A stretch of 64,000 bases of DNA from Streptomyces sp. NBC_00448 (GTDB taxonomy: Bacteria > Actinomycetota > Actinomycetes > Streptomycetales > Streptomycetaceae): NCBI RefSeq assembly GCF_036014115.1, contig NZ_CP107913.1, positions 4,263,001 to 4,327,000 of the forward strand. The letters run 5' to 3'. This document shows, in pieces, positions 34,496 through 42,626 of the stretch (positions within the stretch are counted from its first letter, which is position 1; the number at the start of each line of letters is the position of its first letter). The notes beneath the pieces were generated by a model that searched no databases, was not told the DNA's origin, and saw only the letters and a program-made list of their open reading frames with translations. A program made the position numbers and the translations under genes.

Positions 34496-35260
34496 GTGTC
34501 GACGCCGTCCTCCACCCCCGCACCCGCCCCCGCCGCGATGTTCCCGTCCGGGCCCGCGCCCGATCCGGCCGGGTCGCGCGGCGAGCACCGCATCCGCAGC
34601 TTCCACGCGCGGCGCGGTCGGCTCACCAAGGCGCAGGCGGCGGCGATCGACCGGCACTGGGCGCGCTGGGGCGTGGAACTGGACGGCTCCCCGCTGGACC
34701 CGGCCGGGCTGTTCCCCGCCGTCGGCGGCGCCCGCCTCCCGGTCGTCGTCGAGATCGGCTTCGGCATGGGCGACGCGACCGCCGCGATGGCCGCCACCGA
34801 TCCCGCGACCGGCATCCTCGCCGTCGACGTGCACACCCCCGGCCAGGGCAACCTCCTCGCCCTCGCCGACCGCGGCGGGCTGACGAACATACGGGTGGCC
34901 AACGGCGACGCGATCGTGCTGCTGCGCGACATGCTGCCGCCCGCCTCGCTGGACGGGCTGCGGGTCTACTTCCCCGACCCGTGGCCGAAGGCCAAGCACC
35001 ACAAACGGCGGCTGATCCAGCCGGAGTTCCTGGCCCTGGTCACCCCGCTGCTGCGGCCCGGCGCGGTGGTGCACTGCGCCACCGACTGGGAGCCGTACGC
35101 CGACCAGATGCTGGACGTGCTGACCGCCGCACCAGGTCTGGCGAACCTGCACGGCGACGGGTTCGCGCCGCGCCCGGAGTTCCGGCCGATGACGAAGTTC
35201 GAACGGACCGGGCTGGCGAAGGGCCACGTGGTGCGCGACCTGCTGTTCGTCCGTACCTGA
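34496..35260 (+). CDS. trmB: tRNA (guanine-N7)-methyltransferase
   Basis: The protein has 254 residues from GTG 34496. The SAM site is VVVEIGFGMGDATAAM, and the family motif is YFPDPWPKAKHHKRR. The C-terminus has FERTGLAKGH. It makes m7G46 in the variable loop of tRNAs. The first 35 residues are a Pro/Ala-rich extension usual in actinomycete copies. It is followed by the PrsW-type gene after 65 bases. Confidence 0.95.
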   Translation: MSTPSSTPAPAPAAMFPSGPAPDPAGSRGEHRIRSFHARRGRLTKAQAAAIDRHWARWGVELDGSPLDPAGLFPAVGGARLPVVVEIGFGMGDATAAMAATDPATGILAVDVHTPGQGNLLALADRGGLTNIRVANGDAIVLLRDMLPPASLDGLRVYFPDPWPKAKHHKRRLIQPEFLALVTPLLRPGAVVHCATDWEPYADQMLDVLTAAPGLANLHGDGFAPRPEFRPMTKFERTGLAKGHVVRDLLFVRT

Positions 35261-35325
35261 GCGCGTGCGGGGGCCGGGTTGTCCCGTACTCTCGCGCGGC
35301 GCCGTCCCGCCCCCGTACTGTCGTC

Positions 35326-36810
35326 ATGGTGACGACGTTTTCGTACCCTTCCGCGCCTGACTCCCCCACCGGGGACGACCCGGCACGGGAGCCCACCACG
35401 GTGCACTACGGGCCGCGGCGCGCCTTCTGGGAGAGCCGGGCGGTGCGGACGGGTGCGCTGTTCACCGCGCTCGCGGTGTGCGGAGTGGTCATCCTGGCGG
35501 TGGTGCGGCACCACATCGGCACCGAACCGTTCCTGGTGGGCATGGCCCTGGCGCTGCTGCCGGTGCCGCTGATCGTCTGGGCGTACCTGTGGTTCGACCA
35601 CGTGGCGCCCAGCCCCTGGCAGAACATCGTCTTCGCCTTCTCCTGGGGCGCGTGCGCGGCCACGCTGGTGGCGATCTTCGCCAACGAGTACGGCGCGAAG
35701 CTGCTCGCCACGGCGTTCTCCGCGACCCAGACGCAGTCCGACCAGTGGGGGGCCACGTTCGTCGCGCCGCTGGTCGAGGAGACCGCCAAGGGCAGCGCGC
35801 TGCTGCTGCTCTTCCTCTTCCGGCGCCGCCACATCGAGTCGCTGCTCGACGGGATCGTACTCGCCGGACTGACCGCGACCGGCTTCGCCTTCACCGAGAA
35901 CATCCTCTACCTCGGCACCGCCTTCGACCAGGACAAGGCGCTGGGCGGCGACGGGATCGGCACCACCGTGGCCACGTTCATCGTCCGGGTGCTGATGACG
36001 CCGTTCGCGCACCCGCTGTTCACGTCGATGACCGGGATCGGCTTCGCGCTGGCGGCCACGATGCGGCCGGGGATGCGCTGGCGGTGGCGGTGGGTGCCGC
36101 CGGTCTGCGGCTGGCTGATGGCGATGGTGCTGCACGGCTCGTGGAACGGCAGTTCCGAGCTGTCCCCGATCGGCTTCCTGACGACGTACGTGTCGGTGAT
36201 GGTGCCGGTGTTCGGGCTGGTGCTGTGGCTGGCGTTCTGGTCGCGGTCCAACGAGTTGCGGACGATCCGCCGGCACCTGCCGCCGTACGCCGCCGCGGGC
36301 TGGCTGGCGGTGGGCGAGCCGAACGCGCTGGGCACCATGCGGATACGCGCGGAGGCCAAGCGCGAGGCGAAGCGGCTGGTGGGCGAGCAGGCCGCCCGGG
36401 CGGTCCGCGACTACATCGCGTTCGCCACCCACCTCGCGTTCCTGCGCGCGGCCGCCGAACGCGGCGCCCCCGAGCCCGACTTCGCCGCACGCGAGGCCGA
36501 ACTCCTCTCCCACCTGTGGCACCGCCGGGCGCTGGCACAGCCGGCCCTGGCCCACGCGGTGGCACTGGACCAGCCGGTGACCCCGCAGTGGCCGCCGCGG
36601 ATTCCGCCGCCCCGCGCGGGGCAGTGGGGCCCGCCCGCGCAGTTCCCGACGTGGCCGCCGCAGCCTCCGCAACCGTACGGTTCGGCGCCGCAGTACGGTT
36701 CGGCGCCGCCGTACGACTCACCGCCGCCATACGACTCACCGCCGCCGTACGGCCCTCCGCAGGCGTACGACCCGACGCAGCCGGCGCGGCACGTACCGAA
36801 GCATCTCTAG
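35326..36810 (+). CDS. PrsW-type intramembrane protease
   Basis: The protein has 494 residues from ATG 35326 (GTG 35329 is possible). About eight membrane segments lie between 40 and 310. The conserved motifs are APLVEETAKG (E-E-x-x-K), FAFTENILY and HPLFTSMTGIG, as in PrsW glutamate-type proteases. PrsW of Bacillus cleaves an anti-sigma factor; the target here is unknown. The C-terminal 70 residues are a Pro/Tyr/Gln-rich cytosolic tail with PPYDS repeats. Confidence 0.88.
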   Translation: MVTTFSYPSAPDSPTGDDPAREPTTVHYGPRRAFWESRAVRTGALFTALAVCGVVILAVVRHHIGTEPFLVGMALALLPVPLIVWAYLWFDHVAPSPWQNIVFAFSWGACAATLVAIFANEYGAKLLATAFSATQTQSDQWGATFVAPLVEETAKGSALLLLFLFRRRHIESLLDGIVLAGLTATGFAFTENILYLGTAFDQDKALGGDGIGTTVATFIVRVLMTPFAHPLFTSMTGIGFALAATMRPGMRWRWRWVPPVCGWLMAMVLHGSWNGSSELSPIGFLTTYVSVMVPVFGLVLWLAFWSRSNELRTIRRHLPPYAAAGWLAVGEPNALGTMRIRAEAKREAKRLVGEQAARAVRDYIAFATHLAFLRAAAERGAPEPDFAAREAELLSHLWHRRALAQPALAHAVALDQPVTPQWPPRIPPPRAGQWGPPAQFPTWPPQPPQPYGSAPQYGSAPPYDSPPPYDSPPPYGPPQAYDPTQPARHVPKHL

Positions 36811-37076
36811 GCCCTCCGGCCGTACTTGAGGGGCGCTGCGGGCGCCCAGGGGACCGGTCGGTGCGCCGGTCGCATGACGTTGCGCACCGTACCTCCCACC
36901 TCACCCCTGATGCACCCTTTCGGGTGATTGATTTCCTGGACGGATTCGGCCTGGAAATCCAGTGATGCTGCTGTAACACTCTGTGCCGGATGGGTCGTTT
37001 CTCGGCCCAGGGGGGCTCCTACGCGTCGGGGGACGCCGATCGCGGCGCGCGGCGAGCCAGGGAGGTCGGTCTGGCG

Positions 37077-38054
37077 ATGAAGTCCGAACAACCGGCGGGC
37101 GTGGCGACGCAAGAGCCGCACGCGCCCCCGTATGTCGGCTACACGGCGGGGGGCGCAGGGATGGGCATGGGAACGGGAACCGGAGCAGGTACGGGCACGG
37201 GCACAGGTACGGGTGCGGGCACAGGTACGGATCAGGGGGCCGGTGGGCTGCCGGAGCGGGTGCAGGTCACGGTGGACCAGTTCAGCGGGCCGCACGCCGG
37301 GGAGTTGGTGCTGCGCGAACTGGCGGCCGCGGTGCGGCGATCCGCGGACACGCTCCACCAGGACCTGCCGCCGCTGGACCGGGCCGAGCTGGAATGGCGG
37401 TTGGAGGCCGACGCGGCGCTCGCCCGGCGCGGTGTCCGGGTCCGGGCGGTGTACTCGCGCGCGGTGCTCGGCGAGCCCGTACGCGCCCGTTTCCTGCAGG
37501 AGTTGTCCGACGCGGGCGTCATCGTCCGGGTGATCGACCATGTCGCGCACGACATGCTGATCTTCGACCGGCACACCGTCTGCCTGCCGGCGAGCGACCG
37601 GCCCGCGCCGCGTGCCGGGTACGGCCCGGCGGGGCCGGACGCCCTGGACGGCGCGCCCGGCGCTTCCCGCTCCCCCGACGCGCCCGACACTCCCGACGGG
37701 CCCAACGGGTCCGAACCGCCCGGCCCTTCGCTGCTCCGCGTCCGCGGCTCGGCCCTGGTCCGCTCCTTCACCGCGATCCACGAGTCGTACTGGCAGCGCG
37801 CCACTCCGCTGCCGCTCGCCGGCGCCGGGTTGCGGCATGCCGCGCTCGGCGAGTTGGAGCGGGCGGTGATCCGGCTGATGACGAGCGGCTACGGCGACGA
37901 CCGGATCGCCCGCAAACTCCGCATCGAGCGGCAGGCGGTGGAGGATGTGATGGCCGCGCTGATGGAACGCCTGGGCGCCGGCAGCCGTTTCGAGGTCGGG
38001 TACAAGCTGGCCCGCGCGCTCGATCCGTCCGAGCTGTCGCCCGGACACGGATGA
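37077..38054 (+). CDS. LuxR-type HTH regulator
   Basis: The protein has 325 residues from ATG 37077 with GGGAGG about 11 bases upstream. The C-terminus has a LuxR-like HTH (ELERAVIRLMTSGYGDDRIARKL...AVEDVMAAL). The middle part (RRGVRVRAVYSRAVLG, then FLQELSDAGVIVRVIDH) is a TrmB/phospholipase-D-like sensor fold common in Streptomyces orphan regulators. Near the N-terminus is a low-complexity Gly/Thr stretch from a degenerate 6-base repeat (37160-37230). The target is unknown; the downstream MmyB-type regulator is 85 bases away. Confidence 0.8.
   Translation: MKSEQPAGVATQEPHAPPYVGYTAGGAGMGMGTGTGAGTGTGTGTGAGTGTDQGAGGLPERVQVTVDQFSGPHAGELVLRELAAAVRRSADTLHQDLPPLDRAELEWRLEADAALARRGVRVRAVYSRAVLGEPVRARFLQELSDAGVIVRVIDHVAHDMLIFDRHTVCLPASDRPAPRAGYGPAGPDALDGAPGASRSPDAPDTPDGPNGSEPPGPSLLRVRGSALVRSFTAIHESYWQRATPLPLAGAGLRHAALGELERAVIRLMTSGYGDDRIARKLRIERQAVEDVMAALMERLGAGSRFEVGYKLARALDPSELSPGHG
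37160..37230 (+). repeat. in-frame GGTACG/GGCACG hexamer repeat
   Basis: About twelve imperfect hexamers of the GGTACGGGCACG type encode a Gly-Thr/Gly-Ala run in the LuxR-type regulator. Because the unit is a multiple of 3, length changes keep the frame. Confidence 0.75.
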
Positions 38055-38139
38055 CGGCCGCCTGCCGCCCGGCCGGAGCGCGGGCCGACCGGGACGGCCC
38101 GAGCGCCGCAGCGGGCGGGCCGAACTCTGCAAGGGAGAA

Positions 38140-39069
38140 GTGTCGTTGAACGACCGTCAGGCCATGCGGAACCTGCTCGCCCGAGCCCGCGCCCGACAGG
38201 ACCCGGCCGCGCTCGGGCTGGCGCCACGCGCCGAACCGCGCGGCCGCAAGGTCGAGGGCCTGACCCACGAGCACATGACGCGGCTGCTCGGCTGGCCCGA
38301 GCACAAGTACGGCTATGTCGAGCGCGGCCGGCTCGCGGTCATCGACACCGAGATCCTCGAACCGATCGCCCGGATACTGTGCCTGACCGAACAGGAGTGG
38401 GAGTCGCTGGTGTTGTACGCCACCGGCACCCCGCCCGCCTTCCCGCTCGATCCGCAGGTCGGCCGTTCCGTCCCCCGGCCGTGGCGGCGGGTGCTGGCCG
38501 GCAGCCGGGACATCGCGTACGTCAGCGACGCGGCATGGGACCTGGTCGCGTACAACTCCGCGTTCGCCCGGCTGTTCACGCCGCACGGCGTGCCGGGCAA
38601 CGTGATGCGGTGGATGCTGCTCGCCCCGGCGGCCCGGGTCACCCTCGCCGACTGGGCGAACAGCTGGCTGCCGCTGCTCGTACCGCAGTTACGAGCGGCG
38701 GCCACCGCCCGCCCGAACGACACGACGCTCCAACGGCTGATCGCCGACATCCGGCGCGACCCGGTGGTGGGACCGTGCTACGACGCCCCGACCACGGAGT
38801 ACCTCCAGCCGCGTGCGGAGGGGGCGCGGCCGCTGCTGCACCCCGAACTCGGCCCGGGCTGGGCGACGATGTGCGCGGCCGGGCCGTTCGGAGTGCCGGG
38901 CGGACGGCTGATGTTCGTACTCTTCGACCCGGGCGAGCGGCCGCGGCCGCAGGAGCCGATGCACGCTCCCGCGACGACGGGTCCGGTGGACCTCGACACA
39001 GGTCCTGACTCCGGTCCTGGCCCCTACGCAGGTCCTGGTTCCGATCCTGGTCCCGGTTCCGTAGGTTGA
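38140..39069 (+). CDS. MmyB-type XRE regulator
   Basis: The protein has 309 residues from GTG 38140 with AAGGGAGAAG upstream. An HTH (EHMTRLLGWPEHKYGYVERG) occupies about 45-75. An MmyB-like ligand domain follows (WDLVAYNSAFARLF, then DWANSWLPLLVPQLRAA, then HPELGPGWATM). Relatives bind small hydrophobic ligands such as fatty acids. The C-terminal tail is a short Asp/Pro/Gly repeat. The last codons are part of a 20-bp tandem duplication. Confidence 0.87.
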   Translation: MSLNDRQAMRNLLARARARQDPAALGLAPRAEPRGRKVEGLTHEHMTRLLGWPEHKYGYVERGRLAVIDTEILEPIARILCLTEQEWESLVLYATGTPPAFPLDPQVGRSVPRPWRRVLAGSRDIAYVSDAAWDLVAYNSAFARLFTPHGVPGNVMRWMLLAPAARVTLADWANSWLPLLVPQLRAAATARPNDTTLQRLIADIRRDPVVGPCYDAPTTEYLQPRAEGARPLLHPELGPGWATMCAAGPFGVPGGRLMFVLFDPGERPRPQEPMHAPATTGPVDLDTGPDSGPGPYAGPGSDPGPGSVG

Positions 39070-39092
39070 GCCCGGTTCCGTAGGTTGAGCCC
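39052..39092 (+). repeat. 20-bp tandem duplication over a stop codon
   Basis: The unit CGGTTCCGTAGGTTGAGCCC occurs twice in a row. The first copy contains the TGA of the MmyB-type gene. It looks like a recent local duplication. Confidence 0.85.
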
Positions 39093-39172
39093 GCGCCCGC
39101 GCGCGGCTCCGTACCCGGCGACGACCATCCCCGCGATTGCCTTCCGCCACGACATCAGCAGACTGGGACGAC

Positions 39173-40165
39173 ATGAGCATCGAACCACCGCGCAGCCTGA
39201 GGGCGTTGACGCCCGCGGTCCACGCATGGCTGCCCGACGGCCACGACACCTGGGGCCTGGCCAACTGCATCCTGATCACCGACCAGGACAGCGCGCTCCT
39301 GGTCGACACCCCCTACACCACGGACCTGACGCGACACCTCCTGAACCTCACCGCCGAGGTACTCCCGCCGGGCGTCGCCATCACCACGGTCGTCAACACC
39401 CATGGCAACGGCGACCATTCGTACGGCAACGGGGTGTTCACGGCGGCCGGGGCGGAGGTGGTCAGCACCGACGCCAACAGCGAGCACCTGTGCAAGGAGC
39501 CGAGCCCGGCCCAACTCGCCCGCCTGGTGGCGGAGAGCGACCCGGACACGCCGCTCGGCGCGTACCTCCACCGGCACTTCAGCCGCTACGGCGACTTCGG
39601 GGTGAGCGAGGCCGTGCCGCCGACCCGCACCTTCAACGGTCGACTCGACCTCGCAGTCGGCGGTGTGGCGGTCGAGTTGATCGAGGTCGGTCCCGCGCAC
39701 ACGGCCGGCGACCTGATCGTCAACCTGCCCGGCGAGGGCGTGGTCTGCTCCGGCGACGTCATCTTCTGCGAGGACCACCCGGTGCACTGGGCCGGGCCGC
39801 TCGACGAGATCCACCGGGCGGTCCAGCGGGTGCTGGCGTGCGAACCGCGCATCATCGTGCCCGGGCACGGTCCCGTCATGACGCCCGCGGACGTGGCCGC
39901 CAACGCGGAGTACCTGCTCCGGATCCGCGACCGTATCCACGCCTCCCACGCGGCCGGCCATCCGCTCGCCCAGGCCGCGGCCGAGCTGATCGCCGCCGAG
40001 ACCAACCCCCGCTGGGGGCTCACCGAGCGGCTCGCCATCCTCACCGCGCTCGAGTACCGCGTCCTGGACGCCGACACGTCCCCGGTCGACATGATCTCCC
40101 TGGTCGACCTCGCCGCCCGCCACGCGGCACCGGCCCCGCAGACCGCCAAGTCGCCTGCGCTGTGA
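39173..40165 (+). CDS. metallo-beta-lactamase-fold hydrolase
   Basis: The protein has 330 residues from ATG 39173. The metal motif is VVNTHGNGDHSYGN: the first His of the usual HxHxDH is kept, the second is replaced by Asn, and DH is kept. Downstream ligands lie in VGPAHTAGD, GDVIFCEDHP and IVPGHGPVM. It could hydrolyse a lactone, thioester or similar substrate. The substitution suggests an altered metal site, as in some cyclase/SoxH-like relatives. It is next to the MmyB-type regulator gene (103 bases). Confidence 0.82.
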   Translation: MSIEPPRSLRALTPAVHAWLPDGHDTWGLANCILITDQDSALLVDTPYTTDLTRHLLNLTAEVLPPGVAITTVVNTHGNGDHSYGNGVFTAAGAEVVSTDANSEHLCKEPSPAQLARLVAESDPDTPLGAYLHRHFSRYGDFGVSEAVPPTRTFNGRLDLAVGGVAVELIEVGPAHTAGDLIVNLPGEGVVCSGDVIFCEDHPVHWAGPLDEIHRAVQRVLACEPRIIVPGHGPVMTPADVAANAEYLLRIRDRIHASHAAGHPLAQAAAELIAAETNPRWGLTERLAILTALEYRVLDADTSPVDMISLVDLAARHAAPAPQTAKSPAL

Positions 40166-40347
40166 CGGACTCCCCCGCGTCCCCGGTCAGGGGCGCGGGG
40201 AACGGTCCGAGCACGGCGCGCCGCCAAAGCCGACGGCCCCGGCGCCGGGGGGGTGGTCGCCAGGGCCGCCGGGGCGGTGGGGCCGGTCATACGGAAGGAA
40301 CGCGGGGTCGCCGGGCTCCGCTCGTCCGCTCGACGCGGGCAGCCTCG

Positions 40348-41448
40348 CTAGACGGTGACGTCGTGCGCGCGCAGCCAGGGCAGCGGGTCCACGGGGGCGC
40401 CGCCGTCGGGGCGGACCTCCAAGTGGAGGTGCGGCGCGGGCACGTTGCCGGTCGCGCCGACCCGGCCGATCGTGTCGCCGGTGGTGACCCGGCCGTCGGT
40501 GACGACCATGGTCGACAGGTGGCAGTACCTCAACTCGGTGCCGTCGTCGAGGGTGAGGACGACCCGGTAGCCGTCGCTGCCGGCCCAGCCCGCGGAGGTG
40601 ACGGTGCCGCCGTGCACGGCGTGCACGGGGGTGCCGGTCGGCGCGGTGAAGTCCTGCCCGTTGTGCAGGTTGGCCCAGGGGTCGGTCTCGCCGAAACCCG
40701 CGCCGAGCGCGGCGCAGGCGACCGGCTTGATGTAGGAGGCGGCCAGCCGGGCGAGGCGCTCGGCCTCGGCGCGGGCCGCCGCGGCGGCTTCCTCGCGGGC
40801 CTTCTCCTCGGCCGCGGCCTTCGCCGCGGCGACCTGCTCGCGCACCTTGCGCTCGGCGGCCTCGCGGGCGGCCTGCTCGGCCGCCACCTTCTCGACCGCT
40901 TCGCGCTCGGCGCGGGCCGTGGCCTCGCGCTGGGCGGCGACCTGGCCGAGGATGCGGGCACACAGCGCCTCGCCGGGATCGGCGGGGGCGGTCCCGGCGT
41001 CGCCGGTCCGGCCGGTCGCGGTGGTGTCGGCGATCTCGGGTTCGGCAACGGGCCGCGGCAGCAGCGTCGTTGCCTCGGCCTGCGCGGGAGCGGGGGCGAT
41101 CGGCTCGGCCGGAGCGGGGGCCGGTGCGGGTGCCGGGGCCGGCGCCGCGGGCACGGTCAGCGCCGTCGGGTCGTACGTCGGCAGGCCGGCGAGCGCGGCG
41201 CCACCCGGTCCGGCGTCCGGCAGCGGGTACGGCGCGGGGCGCCCGGCGGGCTCGACGGCCGGCGCGGGGGCCAGGCCCGCCGCTCCGGCACCGGCGAACG
41301 CGGCGAACGCGGGAGCCGGGACGCTGGAAGTGCCGCTGGCAGCAAGGGCGTTGGCCCGCTGACGCGGAAGTCGGAAATCTTCCCGCTCCTGGCCGGCGAT
41401 GTCGCCGTCAGGCCGGGCGGGGGCGTAGGCAAGCTGGTCGGACGCCAC
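40348..41448 (-). CDS. M23 peptidase with coiled coil, riboswitch-controlled
   Basis: The protein has 366 residues from ATG 41448. The N-terminus is long and Pro/Ala-rich without a clear signal peptide. An Ala/Glu/Arg-rich coiled coil lies at about 165-240. The LytM domain has LHNGQDFTAPTGTPV (His and Asp zinc ligands) and PAPHLHLEVRP (HxH). It likely cuts peptidoglycan cross-links or activates another hydrolase during growth or germination. The c-di-AMP riboswitch in its leader links it to cell-wall control, as known for Streptomyces rpf and M23 genes. Confidence 0.88.
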   Translation of the reverse strand: MASDQLAYAPARPDGDIAGQEREDFRLPRQRANALAASGTSSVPAPAFAAFAGAGAAGLAPAPAVEPAGRPAPYPLPDAGPGGAALAGLPTYDPTALTVPAAPAPAPAPAPAPAEPIAPAPAQAEATTLLPRPVAEPEIADTTATGRTGDAGTAPADPGEALCARILGQVAAQREATARAEREAVEKVAAEQAAREAAERKVREQVAAAKAAAEEKAREEAAAAARAEAERLARLAASYIKPVACAALGAGFGETDPWANLHNGQDFTAPTGTPVHAVHGGTVTSAGWAGSDGYRVVLTLDDGTELRYCHLSTMVVTDGRVTTGDTIGRVGATGNVPAPHLHLEVRPDGGAPVDPLPWLRAHDVTV

Positions 41449-41463
41449 GACGGGCGCTCTCCT

Positions 41464-41600
41464 TTCCTTCCCTCTCGCCTACCGGGTTAGCTGACGGGTT
41501 CGGAGGAAGAAGGTCTCCTACGGGCCTGACTACTGCCCGATTCACCCCATTTTCACGGGTCCCCGGTTCCCGCGGACGGGATTCGGCAAGCGCGCGGTCC
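41464..41600 (-). ncRNA. c-di-AMP (ydaO-type) riboswitch
   Basis: The leader of the M23 gene on the minus strand has the hallmarks of this class: GGGGTGAATCGGGCAG, then CCGTAGGAGACC, then CCGAACCCGTCAGCTAACCC, GGTAGGCGAGAGGGAAGG, in this order and spacing. In Streptomyces such elements lie before rpf and M23 hydrolase genes, and high c-di-AMP turns them off. The edges are approximate. The ribosome-binding site GGAAAGGAG follows it directly. Confidence 0.92.
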
Positions 41601-41992
41601 GCCGTCCTGGCGGCGGCGGTGACGACCGCGCTGCGTTATCGAACGTTAATAGAGCCGGAGGCGTTTTCCAAGCCGAATCGGAGAGTTGGGCATGGGAACA
41701 AAACGCGCAGGGTATAGGGAGAGTAGGCAAATCGGTCAGGCGATGTGGCCGGGCGGTGATGTGAGCGTGCATCAGTCGTTATCCGAACGGGGGCCAGTGT
41801 GATTACTTTGCGTGAGTGGGCGAACTCGGCGCGCAGGCGGCTGCGCGGGGCCGTGCGGCAGGTCCGCCAATGGCGTGGACCTCTGCCATTGCGCGAACCG
41901 CTTGGCAGGCCAAGGACCCGGGCCCCACGATGGGCGAGCCCGATGTTCTTGTCATGGACTCGACCACCTCGCGACCTCTCAGGGAGCCCGCC

Positions 41993-42619
41993 ATGGAACG
42001 CCCCAGCAGCCCCCGACTCCCCCACACCCGAAGGTCCTTGCTGCGCGGCGGCCTCGCGCTGGGTGCCGCCGCGGGCGCCGCGTTCGCCGGCGAGCTGTGG
42101 ACCGGCAGCGGCCGTGCCGCGGCGGCGGCCACCGTCGACTACCCCGGCGCCACCTGGGCTCCGGCCAGCACCGCCAACTACACGGCGTCCAACCGCCCTT
42201 CCACCTACGCGATCGACATGGTCGTCATCCACGTCACCCAGGAGACCTTCGCCGACACCATCACCCTCTTCCAGGACCCCGCCCACGCCGCCACGGCGCA
42301 CTACGTGGTGCGCTCGGCCGACGGCGCCATCGACCAGTGCGTCCGCGAGCATGACGTGGCCTGGCACGCCGGCAACTGGGACTACAACACCCGCAGCATC
42401 GGCATCGAGCACGAAGGCTGGGTCGACGACGCGTCCTGGTTCACCGACGCGATGTACCACTCCTCCGCCGCCCTCACCGCCGAGATCTGCGACAAGTACG
42501 GCATCCCGAAGGACCGTCAGCACATCATCGGCCATGTCGAGGTGCCGGGCACCGACCACACCGACCCGGGCCCGAACTGGGACTGGGTGCGCTACATCCG
42601 CCTGGTCAACGGCGGCTGA
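41993..42619 (+). CDS. Tat-exported N-acetylmuramoyl-L-alanine amidase
   Basis: The protein has 208 residues from ATG 41993 with AGGGAG upstream; earlier in-frame starts exist. The Tat signal is TRRSLLRGGLALGAAAGAAF. The amidase_2 domain has MVVIHVT (zinc His), HAGNWDYNTRSIGIEHEGW and IIGHVEVPGTDHTDPGPNWDW (second His and catalytic region). It should cleave the stem peptide from the glycan of peptidoglycan outside the cell. It faces glcF with only 7 bases between stop codons. Confidence 0.92.
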   Translation: MERPSSPRLPHTRRSLLRGGLALGAAAGAAFAGELWTGSGRAAAAATVDYPGATWAPASTANYTASNRPSTYAIDMVVIHVTQETFADTITLFQDPAHAATAHYVVRSADGAIDQCVREHDVAWHAGNWDYNTRSIGIEHEGWVDDASWFTDAMYHSSAALTAEICDKYGIPKDRQHIIGHVEVPGTDHTDPGPNWDWVRYIRLVNGG

Positions 42620-42626
42620 CCGCCAC

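Noticed and set aside
32642..35227. 861-residue minus-strand open frame
   Set aside because: Antisense to the sporulation-associated regulator and trmB, both of which have clear motifs. Shadow.
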